Positions 44,744 through 54,498 of a DNA stretch of 64,000 nucleotides are shown piece by piece. This DNA comes from Mycobacterium paraffinicum (lineage in GTDB: Bacteria; Actinomycetota; Actinomycetes; Mycobacteriales; Mycobacteriaceae). Each line of letters begins with the position of its first letter. Position 1 is the stretch's first letter. The notes under the pieces were generated by a model that was not told the origin of the DNA, did no database searches, and worked only from the letters and a program-made list of their open reading frames with translations. Location: contig NZ_MPNT01000005.1 in assembly GCF_001907675.1 (NCBI RefSeq), forward strand, positions 124,001 through 188,000, given 5' to 3'. The position numbers were made by a program, and so were the translations under genes.

Positions 44744-45739
44744 ATGCGGACAATTGCGCTCGAGGAAGCGTTCTGGACCGACTCGCTCCAAACAGCGGGC
44801 GCATACCGCGATCCATGGGCAAGTCAAGAACTCGCAAGACTGATGGCTCCGGAGATGCTCGCGCATGTTGGTGAGCGGATCGGCGACGTTGCGGAGTTGC
44901 GATTAGCAGATATGGACGCTGCTGGCGTTGATATCCAAGTTCTGTCACTGACCGCACCTGGGATTCAGGGTCAGCCAGACGTTAAAGTCGCGATCGACGA
45001 TGCGCGCCGCGCCAACGACTTCCTGGCTGAGGCGATTGCCTCTCATCCGACGCGTTTTGCCGGACTGGCAGCACTTCCTTTGCAGGATCCGGACGCAGCG
45101 GTCAAGGAACTTCAACGAGCAGCTGCCCTCGGCCTCCACGGCGCCCTCGTGAACGGGCCCACGCTCGGGCACTACTTAGACGATCGACAGTACGATCCCG
45201 TCTGGGCGATGCTTGAACAACTAGATGCCCCGCTGTACCTACATCCCACCCTGGGCGCTGAAGACGATCGTTGGGCAGTCCTTGAGGGTCATCCGGAACT
45301 TCAAGCCGCGATGTACCGGTGGGCGTCCGACACCGGCGGACACGCAATGCGCGTAATTTTTGGCGGCGTTTTTGACCGCTTCCCGGGTGCGCGCCTCATT
45401 CTCGGCCACATGGGGGAATACCTGCCGTTTCAACTTGCCCGGTTCGACTCCATGGCCGAAAAGACCCGGCTGCCTTTCGAACTGAGGAAACCGCCATCGC
45501 GATATGTGCAGGACAATATCCTGATCACAACCAGTGGAGTGTGTTCGACCGCCGCCTTGTTGGGGGCGGTTTATGCGATCGGAATCGACAATGTCATGTT
45601 CGCCATCGATTATCCGTACGAGCATAGCGGTCCGGCAGTCGACTTCTTGCGGAGGTTACCGCTAGCGCCTGCAGATCTGGCCAAGATCGCGCACGGCAAC
45701 GCTGAAAGGGTGCTCAAAATTCGGCCCGAGGGCCGGTAG
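44744..45739 (+). CDS. Amidohydrolase 2 family (gamma-resorcylate decarboxylase-like)
   Basis: 331 aa TIM-barrel metallo-enzyme. ALEEAF at the N-terminus (Glu8), His167 in LYLHPTL, His222 in ILGHMGEY and Asp289 in FAIDYPYE reproduce the metal and catalytic residues of gamma-resorcylate and related 2,3-dihydroxybenzoate decarboxylases. It would remove CO2 from a hydroxybenzoate or similar. The ribosome-binding site GAGGAGG is clear. It follows the GMC oxidoreductase by 180 bases, on the same strand. Confidence 0.86.
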   Translation: MRTIALEEAFWTDSLQTAGAYRDPWASQELARLMAPEMLAHVGERIGDVAELRLADMDAAGVDIQVLSLTAPGIQGQPDVKVAIDDARRANDFLAEAIASHPTRFAGLAALPLQDPDAAVKELQRAAALGLHGALVNGPTLGHYLDDRQYDPVWAMLEQLDAPLYLHPTLGAEDDRWAVLEGHPELQAAMYRWASDTGGHAMRVIFGGVFDRFPGARLILGHMGEYLPFQLARFDSMAEKTRLPFELRKPPSRYVQDNILITTSGVCSTAALLGAVYAIGIDNVMFAIDYPYEHSGPAVDFLRRLPLAPADLAKIAHGNAERVLKIRPEGR

Positions 45740-46467
45740 TGGGGTCGGTATGGCAAGCTCAGCTTGTGCGGGGCGGTAGAAATGAGCACGCAAGCAATTC
45801 CCGACACAGCGACACTGGTGGCCGCGCAGGTGCAATCCGGACAACTTGACCCGGCCGCTGTGAATTCTGCGGCCTTAGACCGCATCTCGCGAGAACGCCG
45901 AGACCGTCACCAGCACCGGCAGCATCGCCTCCTGACCGTAGCCCACCGAAACCTTGGGCGCCGGGAACCACAGATCACGCTGGATTGCCCGTCCCGGCGG
46001 ACACTGCAGACGATCCTATTTTTCAGCCGTCGCGACTTCGCCTTCGGTGCCTGAGAAGAGGGCGGCTGGGCGCCACGGCGGCATCACGCTGCTCGTGCCA
46101 TCTTGGGCATCACGCAACACACACCCCAGGGCGTAATCGGCCTCATTGTGATCGATATCGGCCAAATGCCCTGCCATGCAGGACGATTCTCTGGGATAAC
46201 GCGTTGATTTATGTACTGCTCCACGGCGCCAAGCCGGTGCGCCTTTCCGCACTGAGACGATCGACCGCCGCCAGCCGAGGTGGTTGCACAACCCAACGGG
46301 CCGGCTGGTCACGGCGAGTCCCTACCGGCGGTTCACCATTGCCACCTGCTGTGCAAGCAGACTTCTACCACGTTGGAGAAACCACGTCGTGGTCTCGGGC
46401 GGCTTCTGTCGTCAGTCTTATTGCAGGACCGATCACACAGTAACCGGCGCCGAGAAGAGGGTTTGAC
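45740..46467. other. Gap with decayed coding fragments and a repeat copy
   Basis: About 730 bases without a credible intact gene. The frame starting MSTQAIPDTATLVAAQVQSG at 45782 looks like a truncated protein N-terminus. A 27-base repeat lies at 46147-46173. The rest is unrecognised. Confidence 0.4.
46147..46173 (+). repeat. Dispersed 27-base repeat, copy 2
   Basis: Matches 24 of 27 bases to 42583-42609. The two copies flank the GMC and amidohydrolase genes. Confidence 0.55.
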
Positions 46468-47151
46468 ATGAGAGACGGCGTATCTCACCATCGGGTGCTG
46501 ATCCGAATAGTCACTGCGGCCGCGATCGTTGCCGCGGTATCTGCAGGTGATGCTGCACCTGTGAAAGCGCAGTCGAGTCTTTCCGCCCGGCCGGCGGCAA
46601 GAACGGGTTCAGAGGTCAAGCAAACCGACACAACGATGCGCTGGGCTCGCGTGACCGTTGATCCCATACCGCCGGAGCTCGCTTCACCGGTGACCGACGA
46701 TCAGACGCAAACACCTCAAGCACTGGCCTTCAGCGGCAATGACACTGGGGGCCATGGCAATTCGGACGCTGCCATTACACCGCCAACTTGGCGGATAATT
46801 CTCCAGTACCCAGCGCTGGCGCTCGTTGCGTGTCTCATCGCCTGGCGCATCGGGCTATCTCACAAGCGTGCAGTCAGCCGATCCTCGGTCGGGAGAAAGC
46901 CCCTGCCCAGCAACGGCTCTCAGAAGCATCCAGTGGCTCGTGCAACCGTCCCCGTTGCAGCCACGCAGACGCGTGCCCCAATGCAAATCCGCAGGCTCCA
47001 CTTTTCGGCCCCGGAACACGATGACGATGAATCGGCGTCTGTCGTCGACGATCCGCGAGCCGGCATGGGCGTCCTCTGCTCCGAAACGCACAGCAAGACA
47101 GAGCACGTCCTCGCAGTGGCAACCTCGCAGGATAAGGAGGTGCCGCAATAA
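46468..47151 (+). CDS. Hypothetical protein with signal-like N-terminus and one membrane helix
   Basis: 227 aa, no family recognised. Residues about 10-32 are hydrophobic and end in AQSS, a signal-peptide-like start. A second helix at about 112-130 (IILQYPALALVACLIAWRIG) is a membrane anchor. The remaining sequence is Ser, Thr and Pro rich and low in structure. RBS AGAAGAGGG is six bases upstream of the ATG. It could be a cell-envelope protein. Confidence 0.5.
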   Translation: MRDGVSHHRVLIRIVTAAAIVAAVSAGDAAPVKAQSSLSARPAARTGSEVKQTDTTMRWARVTVDPIPPELASPVTDDQTQTPQALAFSGNDTGGHGNSDAAITPPTWRIILQYPALALVACLIAWRIGLSHKRAVSRSSVGRKPLPSNGSQKHPVARATVPVAATQTRAPMQIRRLHFSAPEHDDDESASVVDDPRAGMGVLCSETHSKTEHVLAVATSQDKEVPQ

Positions 47152-47375
47152 ATCACCTCACCACAGCGATCGCTGATTGTATGTAGGACAGCTCTAGCAA
47201 AGAGATCGGAACGGGGAAGCATGCACAAGAATTACACGCAACGGTCGCAAATCGCACAGGCCCCTCGTGATTTGACGCCGCCGCCCCTTCCAGAAAGACC
47301 GTTCTCCATCGACCAGGCCCTGACCCACGTTCGTAATTCACCCCGTCGGTACTCACGCAAACCGATCTCGACGAG

Positions 47376-47944
47376 ATGAACCGGACGCACAACGAATTGG
47401 TGCGGTCCGGTGCGATCCTCAAAGCCCTGCACGTTGGGGACTTCGCTCCCGATTTCAACTTGCCCGATGCCGACGCCAACGAAGTCGCGTTACACCTGCT
47501 CCCGCACACGGCTGTGATCATCACCTTTTATCGCGGACCGTGGTGTCGGTACTGCGATCTCGAACTGCGCACCTATCAACAGCAGCTGCACCGTATACAC
47601 GCCGCTGGCGTCGCACTCGTCGCTATTTCACCACAGCTCGCTGAAAAGAGCAGGTGCACAGTGGATATGCACAAGATGAAGCACATGGTCCTGAGTGATG
47701 TCGGATGTAAGGTCGGCACAACCCTCGGAATCACCTATGCCGTACCGCTATATCTCGCTCGCAACTACGAGCGAAAAAACGCAGACCCCATCGACTTCAA
47801 GGGCCCGGGCGAGATCCGCCTTCCGATACGGCCACGTTCGTCCTCGACGGTCATGGGATTGTGCGATTCGCCGGCCTCAACGAGGACTACACGCAGCGAC
47901 CCGCCGTCGAAGACGTTATCGCGGTGGCCGAGACGTTACGATGA
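47376..47944 (+). pseudogene. Peroxiredoxin-like gene, frameshifted
   Basis: The first frame gives an AhpC/TSA-like thioredoxin fold with DFAPDFNLPDAD and the active-site FYRGPWCRYCDLE, then continues to about 47830. A different frame then reads ATFVLDGHGIVRFAGLNEDY and ends at 47944, exactly the expected C-terminus of the family. The frame changes by one base near 47825-47835. Either this is a real inactivating indel or a sequencing error. Intact relatives are about 190-220 residues and reduce peroxides. Confidence 0.75.
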
Positions 47945-48143
47945 AACTGCGATGTTGCCGACTGTATCAGCGTCCACTGAATGCTTATCGCACGTCATCG
48001 CCGCGTGGAGGCGGCGCAGTCGAACCCCGACGATGGACGGGGGTTACCGCCGCCCTCATGCTGGCGGGCGTGCCCCGGGCTATGGCCGAATGGCAACGAC
48101 AGATCGCAAAATTGTCAGCAGATACATCAGATAAGGAATGCTA

Positions 48144-48998
48144 ATGATCCGCACCCGCGGGATGACGCCAGCCGACATTGAAGGCTGCAGTCGGATCTGC
48201 TACGAGGCCTTCCGCCAGATCGCTGTTGAGCATAATTTCCCGCCGGATTTGCCGACACTGGAGCCGGCCAAAGAACTCATCGCCTCGCTGCAGTCCCATC
48301 CGGGATACCTCAGCGTCGTCGCCGAATCCGACCATCGGATCGTCGGCAGCGCCTTCCTCGACGAGCGCTCGGTCATCTTCAGCGTTGGTCCGGTCACCGT
48401 CGAACCCACCGTGCAAGACAGCGGTATCGGCCGCACCCTCATGCAGGTCATGTTGCAGCGAAGTGCTGAAGAGAACGCCACAGGGGTGCGACTCGTGCAA
48501 GCTGCCTATAATAACCGCTCGATGAGTCTGTATACCGACCTTGGCTTCAAGACCCGCGAACCACTCGCGACGATCCAAGGCGAACCGCTGTCGCTGCGTA
48601 TCAAGGGCTTTGACGTGCGCGATGCCGAAGAGGCTGACTTAGATGAATGCAACAGGATCTGCATAGCGGTGCATGGCCACGACAGAAGCGGAGAACTGCG
48701 CGATGCGCTCGCGCAGGAATCGGCCAAGGTCGTCCAGCGCGAAGGACGGATCACCGGATATACGACGAACGTCGGCTTCACCGGCCATTCCGTTGGCCTG
48801 ACCAATCAAGATCTGATCGCGTTGATCGCGAACGCGGAAGCGTTCTCCTTCAACGGGTTCCTCGCGCCGTTGCGCAATGTCGAACTGCTGCGATGGTGCT
48901 TCGGACACGGATTGAGGATCGTGTACATGCTGAACCTGATGACCATCGGATTCTACCAAGAACCCGATGGCGCATTCCTTGCATCGATCGGCTATTGA
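48144..48998 (+). CDS. Tandem GNAT N-acetyltransferase
   Basis: 284 aa with an N-terminal GNAT domain (about 1-140) holding the acetyl-CoA motif VQDSGIGRTLMQ and a second, degenerate GNAT half (about 150-280). ATG at 48144 follows AAGGA six bases upstream. The earlier ATG at 48138 is two codons longer. The substrate is unknown. It is the last gene of the low-GC block. Confidence 0.8.
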   Translation: MIRTRGMTPADIEGCSRICYEAFRQIAVEHNFPPDLPTLEPAKELIASLQSHPGYLSVVAESDHRIVGSAFLDERSVIFSVGPVTVEPTVQDSGIGRTLMQVMLQRSAEENATGVRLVQAAYNNRSMSLYTDLGFKTREPLATIQGEPLSLRIKGFDVRDAEEADLDECNRICIAVHGHDRSGELRDALAQESAKVVQREGRITGYTTNVGFTGHSVGLTNQDLIALIANAEAFSFNGFLAPLRNVELLRWCFGHGLRIVYMLNLMTIGFYQEPDGAFLASIGY

Positions 48999-49360
48999 CG
49001 GTCTTCGCGGGCGTGGTACCTCGTCAAACAGCGCTCGCTATTGCCAATGGCGCCAAGAGCTTGCGACGGACAACGGAACCGCGGCTTGCCCGACGCGCAG
49101 TCGAGCATGGGCATCGATGGGAACGCCTTGATTGCCCGGCGCCCCGAAGATGCGGGCGGTTTTCGTGTCGTCGAGCACAAAACTCCATTGTCGGCACGGC
49201 AAACACGCAGTAGACGTCGTAACCTACCCCGGCTGGTTCACCGATTTCGTCGCTGATCGCGCAATCGCACAATCGCGCAATTCGCAAGCCGGGCTGGCTC
49301 TGGCCATACATCGCATCCTGTACGTATGGTGCTTAGGACCTACACGACAGGAGAATCACA
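48999..49360. other. Right edge of the low-GC block, no intact gene
   Basis: 362 bases. Short frames on both strands resemble broken coding sequence, but none is recognisable. Three imperfect TCGCGCAAT units at about 49257-49285 are the only low-complexity feature. An inverted repeat CCATAC-N14-GTATGG (49304-49329) lies just before fabG3 and could be an operator. Confidence 0.35.
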
Positions 49361-50143
49361 GTGGCAGAACGGTTGGCCGGAAAGGTCGCGCTGATCAGTG
49401 GAGGCGCGCGGGGGATGGGGGCCTCGCACGTGCGCACGCTCGTGGGCGAGGGGGCCAAGGTGGTGTTCGGCGACATCCTCGACGACGAGGGCAAGGCCGT
49501 TGCGGCCGAAGTTGGGGACGCCGCCCGCTACCTGCACCTCGACGTGACGAAGCCCGAGGATTGGGACGCCGCGGTGGCCACCGCCCTGAGTGAGTTCGGC
49601 CATCTCGACGTGCTCGTCAACAACGCGGGCATCATCAACATCGGCACCTTCGAGGACTATGCGCTCTCGGAGTGGCAGCGCATCCTCGACATCAACCTGA
49701 CGGGCGTGTTCCTGGGCATCCGCGCGGTGGTGAAGCCGATGAAGGAGGCCGGACGGGGGTCGATAATCAACATCTCCTCGATCGAGGGGATCGCCGGCAC
49801 GATCGCCTGCCACGGGTACACCGCGACCAAGTTCGCGGTCCGGGGGCTGACCAAATCGGCGGCACTGGAGTTGGGGCCCAGCGGGATCCGGGTGAACTCG
49901 ATCCATCCCGGGCTGATCAAGACGCCGATGACGGAGTGGGTTCCCGAGGATATCTTCCAGACCGCGTTGGGCCGCATCGCCCAGCCCAAGGAAGTCTCCA
50001 ACCTCGTCGTCTACCTGGCCAGCGACGAGTCGAGCTATTCGACGGGCTCGGAGTTCGTCGTCGACGGCGGAACTACCGCGGGCCTGGGCCACAAGGACTT
50101 CTCCGCTGTCGACACCGCCGGGCAACCGGACTGGGTTACCTAG
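49361..50143 (+). CDS. fabG3: FabG3-like 3(20)-alpha/beta-hydroxysteroid dehydrogenase (SDR)
   Basis: 260 aa classical SDR, the same length as and highly similar to M. tuberculosis FabG3 (Rv2002) as I remember it. The cofactor motif is [11 protein letters not shown] and the catalytic set is Ser140, Tyr153 and Lys157 (YTATK), with Asn112. Rv2002 is an NADH-dependent 20-beta-hydroxysteroid dehydrogenase. Starts with GTG behind AGGAGAA. Its last eight bases overlap the convergent mmpL gene. Confidence 0.88.
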   Translation: MAERLAGKVALISGGARGMGASHVRTLVGEGAKVVFGDILDDEGKAVAAEVGDAARYLHLDVTKPEDWDAAVATALSEFGHLDVLVNNAGIINIGTFEDYALSEWQRILDINLTGVFLGIRAVVKPMKEAGRGSIINISSIEGIAGTIACHGYTATKFAVRGLTKSAALELGPSGIRVNSIHPGLIKTPMTEWVPEDIFQTALGRIAQPKEVSNLVVYLASDESSYSTGSEFVVDGGTTAGLGHKDFSAVDTAGQPDWVT

Positions 50144-53051
50144 CGGGAGCGAGGGATTCGGCCTCCTGCTGGGCGGCCCCCTCAGTCGGCTTGGGCCACG
50201 GCGAGGGAACCGGACGCTGCCGCACCCGCTGCGGCCACCAGAACCACTTGCCCAGCAGCGCGGCGATGGACGGCGTCATCAACGACCGGACGACCAGGGT
50301 GTCAAACAGCAGACCCAATCCGATGGTGGTGCCGACCTGGCCGATGACCGTCAGTTCGCTTACGGCCATCGTCATCATCGTGAACGCGAACACCAGACCC
50401 GCCGAGGTGACGACCGAACCGGTACCGCCCATCGACCGGATGATCCCGGTGTTCAGGCCGGCGTGGATCTCCTCCTTGAACCGCGCCACCAACAGCAGGT
50501 TGTAGTCGGCGCCCACGGCAAGCAGGATGATGACCGACATCGCGAGCACCATCCAGTGCAGTTCGATGCCGATCAGGTGTTGCCAGATCAGCACCGACAG
50601 ACCGAACGACGCCCCCAGCGAGAGCAAGACGGTGCCCACGATGACGGCCGAGGCCACCACGCCCCGCGTGATGAGCAGCATGATGATGAAAATCAGGCAC
50701 AGGGAAGAGATCCCGGCGATCAGCAAGTCATAGGTGTTGCCGTCGCTGAGGTCTTTGTAGATCGACGCGGTGCCCGCGAGATAGATCTTCGAGCCCTCCA
50801 GCGGCGTGCCCTTGAGCGCTTCGTACGCGGCCTTCTTGATGGCACCGATGTGCGAAATGCCCTCCTGCGACATCGGATCGCCGTCATGGCTGATGATGAA
50901 GCGCACGGCGTGGCCGTCGGGGGAGATGAAGTTCTTCATCCCCTTCTTGAACTCGGCGTTGTTGAAGGTTTCCGGCGGCAGGTAGAAGGAGTCGTCGTTC
51001 TTGGACGCGTCGAACGCCTTACCCATGGCGTTGGAGTTCTTCTGCGCCTCGTTCTGCTGATCCTGCAGACCCTTCTGGGTCGCATACATGGTCAGCATCG
51101 TGGTTTTCATGGCCTTCATGTTCTCGATCATCGACGGCATCAGCGCCACCATTTGGGGCATCAGCGTGTCGAGGTGATCCATGATCGGCAGCAGGCTCTC
51201 GATGTCGTCGGTCATGATGTCGATGCCGTCCAGGCCGTCGAAGACGGAGCGGAGCGACCAGCAGACCGGGATGTCGAAGCAGTGCCTTTCCCAGTAGAGG
51301 TAGCTACGGATCGGCCGGAAGAAGTCCTCGAAATCGGCCATGTGCTCGCGTAATTCGTTGATGTCGATGGTCATGTCGTGCATCTTCTTGACCATCTGAT
51401 GCATGTCGTTGGCCATCTGCGCGGTGATGCTCGACATCTTTTCCATGCTGTCGATGGTCGTCTGCATCATGTCGGCCTGGTGCAGCATGTCGGCCATCTG
51501 GTCTTCCTGATACTTCTGGTTCATCTGCTGGGTGACGCTCTGCATGCTGATCTGGAACGGGATCGAGGTGTGCTCGATCGGCGTGCCCTGCGGCCGGGTG
51601 ATGGCTTGCACGCGGCCAATCCCGGGCACCCGGAAAACCGTCTTGGCGATCTTGTCGATCACCAGGAAGTCCGCGGAATTGCGCAGATCGTGGTCGCTTT
51701 CGATCATCAGCACTTCGGGATTCATCCGCGCCTGGGAGAAGTGCCGATCGGCGGCCGCGTAACCCTCGTTGGCGGGCAGGTCCGCGGGTAGGTAGTTGCG
51801 GTCGTTGTAGTTGGTGCGGTATCCGGGCAGCGTCAGCAACCCGACGAGCGCGATGCCGATCGTCACCACGAGGATGGGGCCGGGCCAGCGCACCACGAGC
51901 GCGCCGATCTTGCGCCACCCGCGAATCCGTTGAGTGCGCTTGGGTTCGAGCGTCTTGCGGAATCGCGTCGCGACCGAGATGACCGCGGGGCCCAGCGTCA
52001 ACGCCGCCGCCACGACCACCACCATGCCGATGGCCAACGGGACGCCCAGCGTCTGGAAGTAGGGCAGGTTGGTGAAATGTAGGCAAAAGGTCGCGCCGGC
52101 GATGGTCAGGCCCGATCCGAGCACGACGTGGGCGGTGCCCTTGTACATGGTGTAATACGCGTCTTCGCGTGATTCGCCGACCGCGCGGGCTTCCTGATAT
52201 CGGCCGATCAAGAAAATCGCATAGTCGGTGGCGGCCGCGATGGCCAACGTAACCAGCAGGTTGGTGGCGAAGGTTGAAAGCCCAATGATCTTGTAGTAGC
52301 CCAGGAAAGCGACCATTCCGCGCGCGGCCGCGAGCTCGAAGACCACCATCAGCAACGTGAGCAGCACGGTGACGACTGACCGGTAGACGAGCAGCAGCAT
52401 GCCGATGATCACCGTGAACGTGGCCGCGGTGATGAGCTGCAGGCTGCGGTCGCCTGCCACGTGCTGATCCGCCGACAGTGCCGCCGGCCCGGTCACGTAG
52501 GCCTTCACTCCGGTGGGCGGGGGCGAACTCTTGACGATGCTCTGGACGGACTCGACGGATTCGTTGGCCAGGGCTTCGCCCTGGTTACCCGCCAGGTACA
52601 CCTGGACGTAGGCGGCCTTGCCGTCGTTGCTCTGTGCGCCCGCCCCGGTCAGCGGATCACTCCACATATCCTGAACGTGCTCAACGTGTTTAGTGTCGGC
52701 GTCGAGCTTCCGCACGATCTTGTCGTAATAGGCGTGGGCGTCGGCGCCGAGCGGATTCTGGCCCTCGAGCACGATCATGACCGAGCTGTTGGACTTGTAC
52801 TCGTTGAAGATCGCGCCCATCCGCTTGGTCGCCACGACCGACTGCGCATCGTCGGGGGCCAGCGACACCGAGCGCATCTTCCCGACCTCGTCCAACTGGG
52901 GGACGACGACGTTGAGCACTGCAATGAGCGCGATCCAGCCGATGATGATGGGCACGGCGAAGGTTCGGATGAGCCGCGGGATTTTTTCCCTGACCGGCTC
53001 CCCGGCTACGGGGATGGAGTCGGTGCGGGCGTCGTCGAGGTGTGCGCTCAT
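50136..53051 (-). CDS. MmpL-family RND transporter (MmpL4/5-like)
   Basis: 971 aa with twelve predicted membrane helices in two halves. The proton-relay Asp-Tyr pairs lie in [12 protein letters not shown] and [12 protein letters not shown]. The second periplasmic loop is a methionine-rich coiled coil of about 200 residues (about 490-690) with two cysteines in CFDIPVCW, as in MmpL4/MmpL5. With MmpS it exports lipids or siderophores such as mycobactin. Its start overlaps the mmpS stop (ATGA). A longer frame upstream covers mmpS and is rejected. Confidence 0.93.
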   Translation of the reverse strand: MSAHLDDARTDSIPVAGEPVREKIPRLIRTFAVPIIIGWIALIAVLNVVVPQLDEVGKMRSVSLAPDDAQSVVATKRMGAIFNEYKSNSSVMIVLEGQNPLGADAHAYYDKIVRKLDADTKHVEHVQDMWSDPLTGAGAQSNDGKAAYVQVYLAGNQGEALANESVESVQSIVKSSPPPTGVKAYVTGPAALSADQHVAGDRSLQLITAATFTVIIGMLLLVYRSVVTVLLTLLMVVFELAAARGMVAFLGYYKIIGLSTFATNLLVTLAIAAATDYAIFLIGRYQEARAVGESREDAYYTMYKGTAHVVLGSGLTIAGATFCLHFTNLPYFQTLGVPLAIGMVVVVAAALTLGPAVISVATRFRKTLEPKRTQRIRGWRKIGALVVRWPGPILVVTIGIALVGLLTLPGYRTNYNDRNYLPADLPANEGYAAADRHFSQARMNPEVLMIESDHDLRNSADFLVIDKIAKTVFRVPGIGRVQAITRPQGTPIEHTSIPFQISMQSVTQQMNQKYQEDQMADMLHQADMMQTTIDSMEKMSSITAQMANDMHQMVKKMHDMTIDINELREHMADFEDFFRPIRSYLYWERHCFDIPVCWSLRSVFDGLDGIDIMTDDIESLLPIMDHLDTLMPQMVALMPSMIENMKAMKTTMLTMYATQKGLQDQQNEAQKNSNAMGKAFDASKNDDSFYLPPETFNNAEFKKGMKNFISPDGHAVRFIISHDGDPMSQEGISHIGAIKKAAYEALKGTPLEGSKIYLAGTASIYKDLSDGNTYDLLIAGISSLCLIFIIMLLITRGVVASAVIVGTVLLSLGASFGLSVLIWQHLIGIELHWMVLAMSVIILLAVGADYNLLLVARFKEEIHAGLNTGIIRSMGGTGSVVTSAGLVFAFTMMTMAVSELTVIGQVGTTIGLGLLFDTLVVRSLMTPSIAALLGKWFWWPQRVRQRPVPSPWPKPTEGAAQQEAESLAPAR

Positions 53052-53482
53052 GCGGATTTCACCATGCAGAAGGTCAGGGCGTGCACGCGGTTGGTCAGGT
53101 TCTCGGCCTTGACTTCGTCGTCGATGGTGATGCGACAACCGAGGGAATCACCGTCGCTCTGCGCCGAGAGGTTCGGGAAGACCGAGGGGGCGGTCGTGCT
53201 GAGCACGAGCGTCCAGGGCAACGGCGCACCGTCGACCCGCTTCGGGTCGGCGGACAGGTCCAAGTAGTTCACGTTGGCGGTTGGCGCCGAGCCGAAGACC
53301 TCGTATTTGACCACCTTCGGCTTGAACGGCTTGGAGTCATCCAGCCTCGGGCTGGTCATAACGCCGGTGTCGTGTGCACCGAAGAAGGTCTTGACGCGGG
53401 CGACGGCGAAGCCGCCGACCACCAGCACCGCGACGATCAGCATCGGCAACCATGCGTTGCGCACAACCTTCGAGATCTGCAC
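53048..53482 (-). CDS. MmpS-family accessory protein
   Basis: 144 aa. One N-terminal membrane helix (about 12-30), then the periplasmic MmpS domain with KYEVFGSA and a disulfide-type pair of cysteines (DSLGCRI and LTFCMV). GTG start. It partners MmpL in export and is the first gene of the pair, which share four bases. A TetR gene lies upstream. Confidence 0.9.
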   Translation of the reverse strand: MQISKVVRNAWLPMLIVAVLVVGGFAVARVKTFFGAHDTGVMTSPRLDDSKPFKPKVVKYEVFGSAPTANVNYLDLSADPKRVDGAPLPWTLVLSTTAPSVFPNLSAQSDGDSLGCRITIDDEVKAENLTNRVHALTFCMVKSA

Positions 53483-53748
53483 CTAGGGAATTCCCTTCCT
53501 CATCACCCGATCGTGATGTGGTCAGTCGTGCGCCACGGCTTACGCTGCGCCGCAACGGTTTCGGCGGTCGCCTCGGTTCCGTACAAGTTCGATGGTCAGA
53601 GCTAGCGGCCTCCCGAGAACACCGATGGTCGCCCGCGGTGCGACGCGTGCCTTCTGATGCGAAGGCGTTCTCGAGTACCGCAAAGAGAGCATAGTACATA
53701 TTGTGCATTTGTTGCACACCATGCAACGATTGCGATCGGTGTTTCAGA
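53483..53748. other. mmpS upstream region
   Basis: 266 bases between mmpS and the TetR stop. It contains a 17-base palindrome (53702-53718) that may be the operator. No other feature was recognised. Confidence 0.45.
53702..53718. promoter_or_regulatory. Palindrome TGTGCA-N5-TGCACA upstream of mmpS
   Basis: A perfect inverted repeat whose half-sites (TGTGCA/TGCACA) recur in the promoter of the nearby TetR gene (54370-54384). Likely operator for that regulator. Confidence 0.55.
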
Positions 53749-54366
53749 TCACTTCGTGAAGATGCTGTTGACCAGCGCGGCGGCACGCTCGACATGGGGC
53801 ATCGGCGTGTCGTCGACGTCTCCCTCGCCCCTCGACCACCGCTCGATGCCCGAGCGCACCGCGGTGAGCGCCAGCGCGGCGATCAGCGCGACGATCTCGT
53901 CGTCGGGTCGCGTGCCCTGGCGGCGGGCGATGATGTCGGTCAGGTGAGTCTGAAAGCGTTCCAGGTCGGCGAGGAACGCGGCCAACACCGCCGGCGAGGT
54001 CTTGGCGAGTTCGAGCATGTGTGCCGCGTGTTCGCGGCGCGGAGGCACGTCGCGAAGGTGGTGGGCGGCCAGCGTGATCAGCTCCGCCAGCACGACCGAG
54101 TACGGGGCGGGGCCGGCGGCGACGAAATCCGCCACGAGTTCGGGGGGTATGTCCGAGGGGCCGTAGGCGATCGCCGACTCTTTATTGGGGAAGTAGTTGA
54201 AGAAGGTGCGCGTCGAGATGCCGGCTTCGGCGCAGATCTCGTCGATGGTGACCTTGTCGTAGCCGCGTTCCACCGTGAGGCGCACTGCGGCGTCGCGAAT
54301 GTCCGCGCTCGTCTGACGGCGACGCCGCTCGCGTAGACCCATCTGATTGACGACCACGGCGTCCAT
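53749..54366 (-). CDS. TetR-family regulator of mmpS-mmpL
   Basis: About 205 aa. The helix-turn-helix spans about residues 12-58 (TIDEICAEAGISTRTFFNYFPNKESA), and the C-terminal domain is TetR-like. Starts at 54366 (ATG) or 54342 are both possible; a still earlier ATG at 54408 would put the repeat inside the coding region. TGCACA half-sites lie directly upstream of 54366, which may be a leaderless promoter. It is encoded just upstream of mmpS on the same strand and shares its repeat. Confidence 0.85.
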   Translation of the reverse strand: MDAVVVNQMGLRERRRRQTSADIRDAAVRLTVERGYDKVTIDEICAEAGISTRTFFNYFPNKESAIAYGPSDIPPELVADFVAAGPAPYSVVLAELITLAAHHLRDVPPRREHAAHMLELAKTSPAVLAAFLADLERFQTHLTDIIARRQGTRPDDEIVALIAALALTAVRSGIERWSRGEGDVDDTPMPHVERAAALVNSIFTK

Positions 54367-54369
54367 AGT

Positions 54370-54391
54370 TGCACATTCTGCACACTTTGCA
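54370..54391. promoter_or_regulatory. TGCACA half-sites upstream of the TetR gene
   Basis: Two TGCACA sites at 54370-54375 and 54379-54384 plus a TTTGCA at 54386-54391, in a direct-repeat arrangement and close to the ATG at 54366. They match the half-site upstream of mmpS. Likely autoregulatory. Confidence 0.45.
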
Positions 54392-54498
54392 GTCAAAAGC
54401 GGGGGCATTCGCTCTCCGAACTTGGGCGCAGAGCGACCTCGCCGGTGCTACGCCGGGCGAAATATGTTCGTCGACAAGCTGGCTCGGCCGCGTGCGGG

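Noticed and set aside
48999..49360. Possible transposase or integrase fragment between GNAT and fabG3
   Set aside because: Short frames on both strands have no recognisable DDE or recombinase motif.
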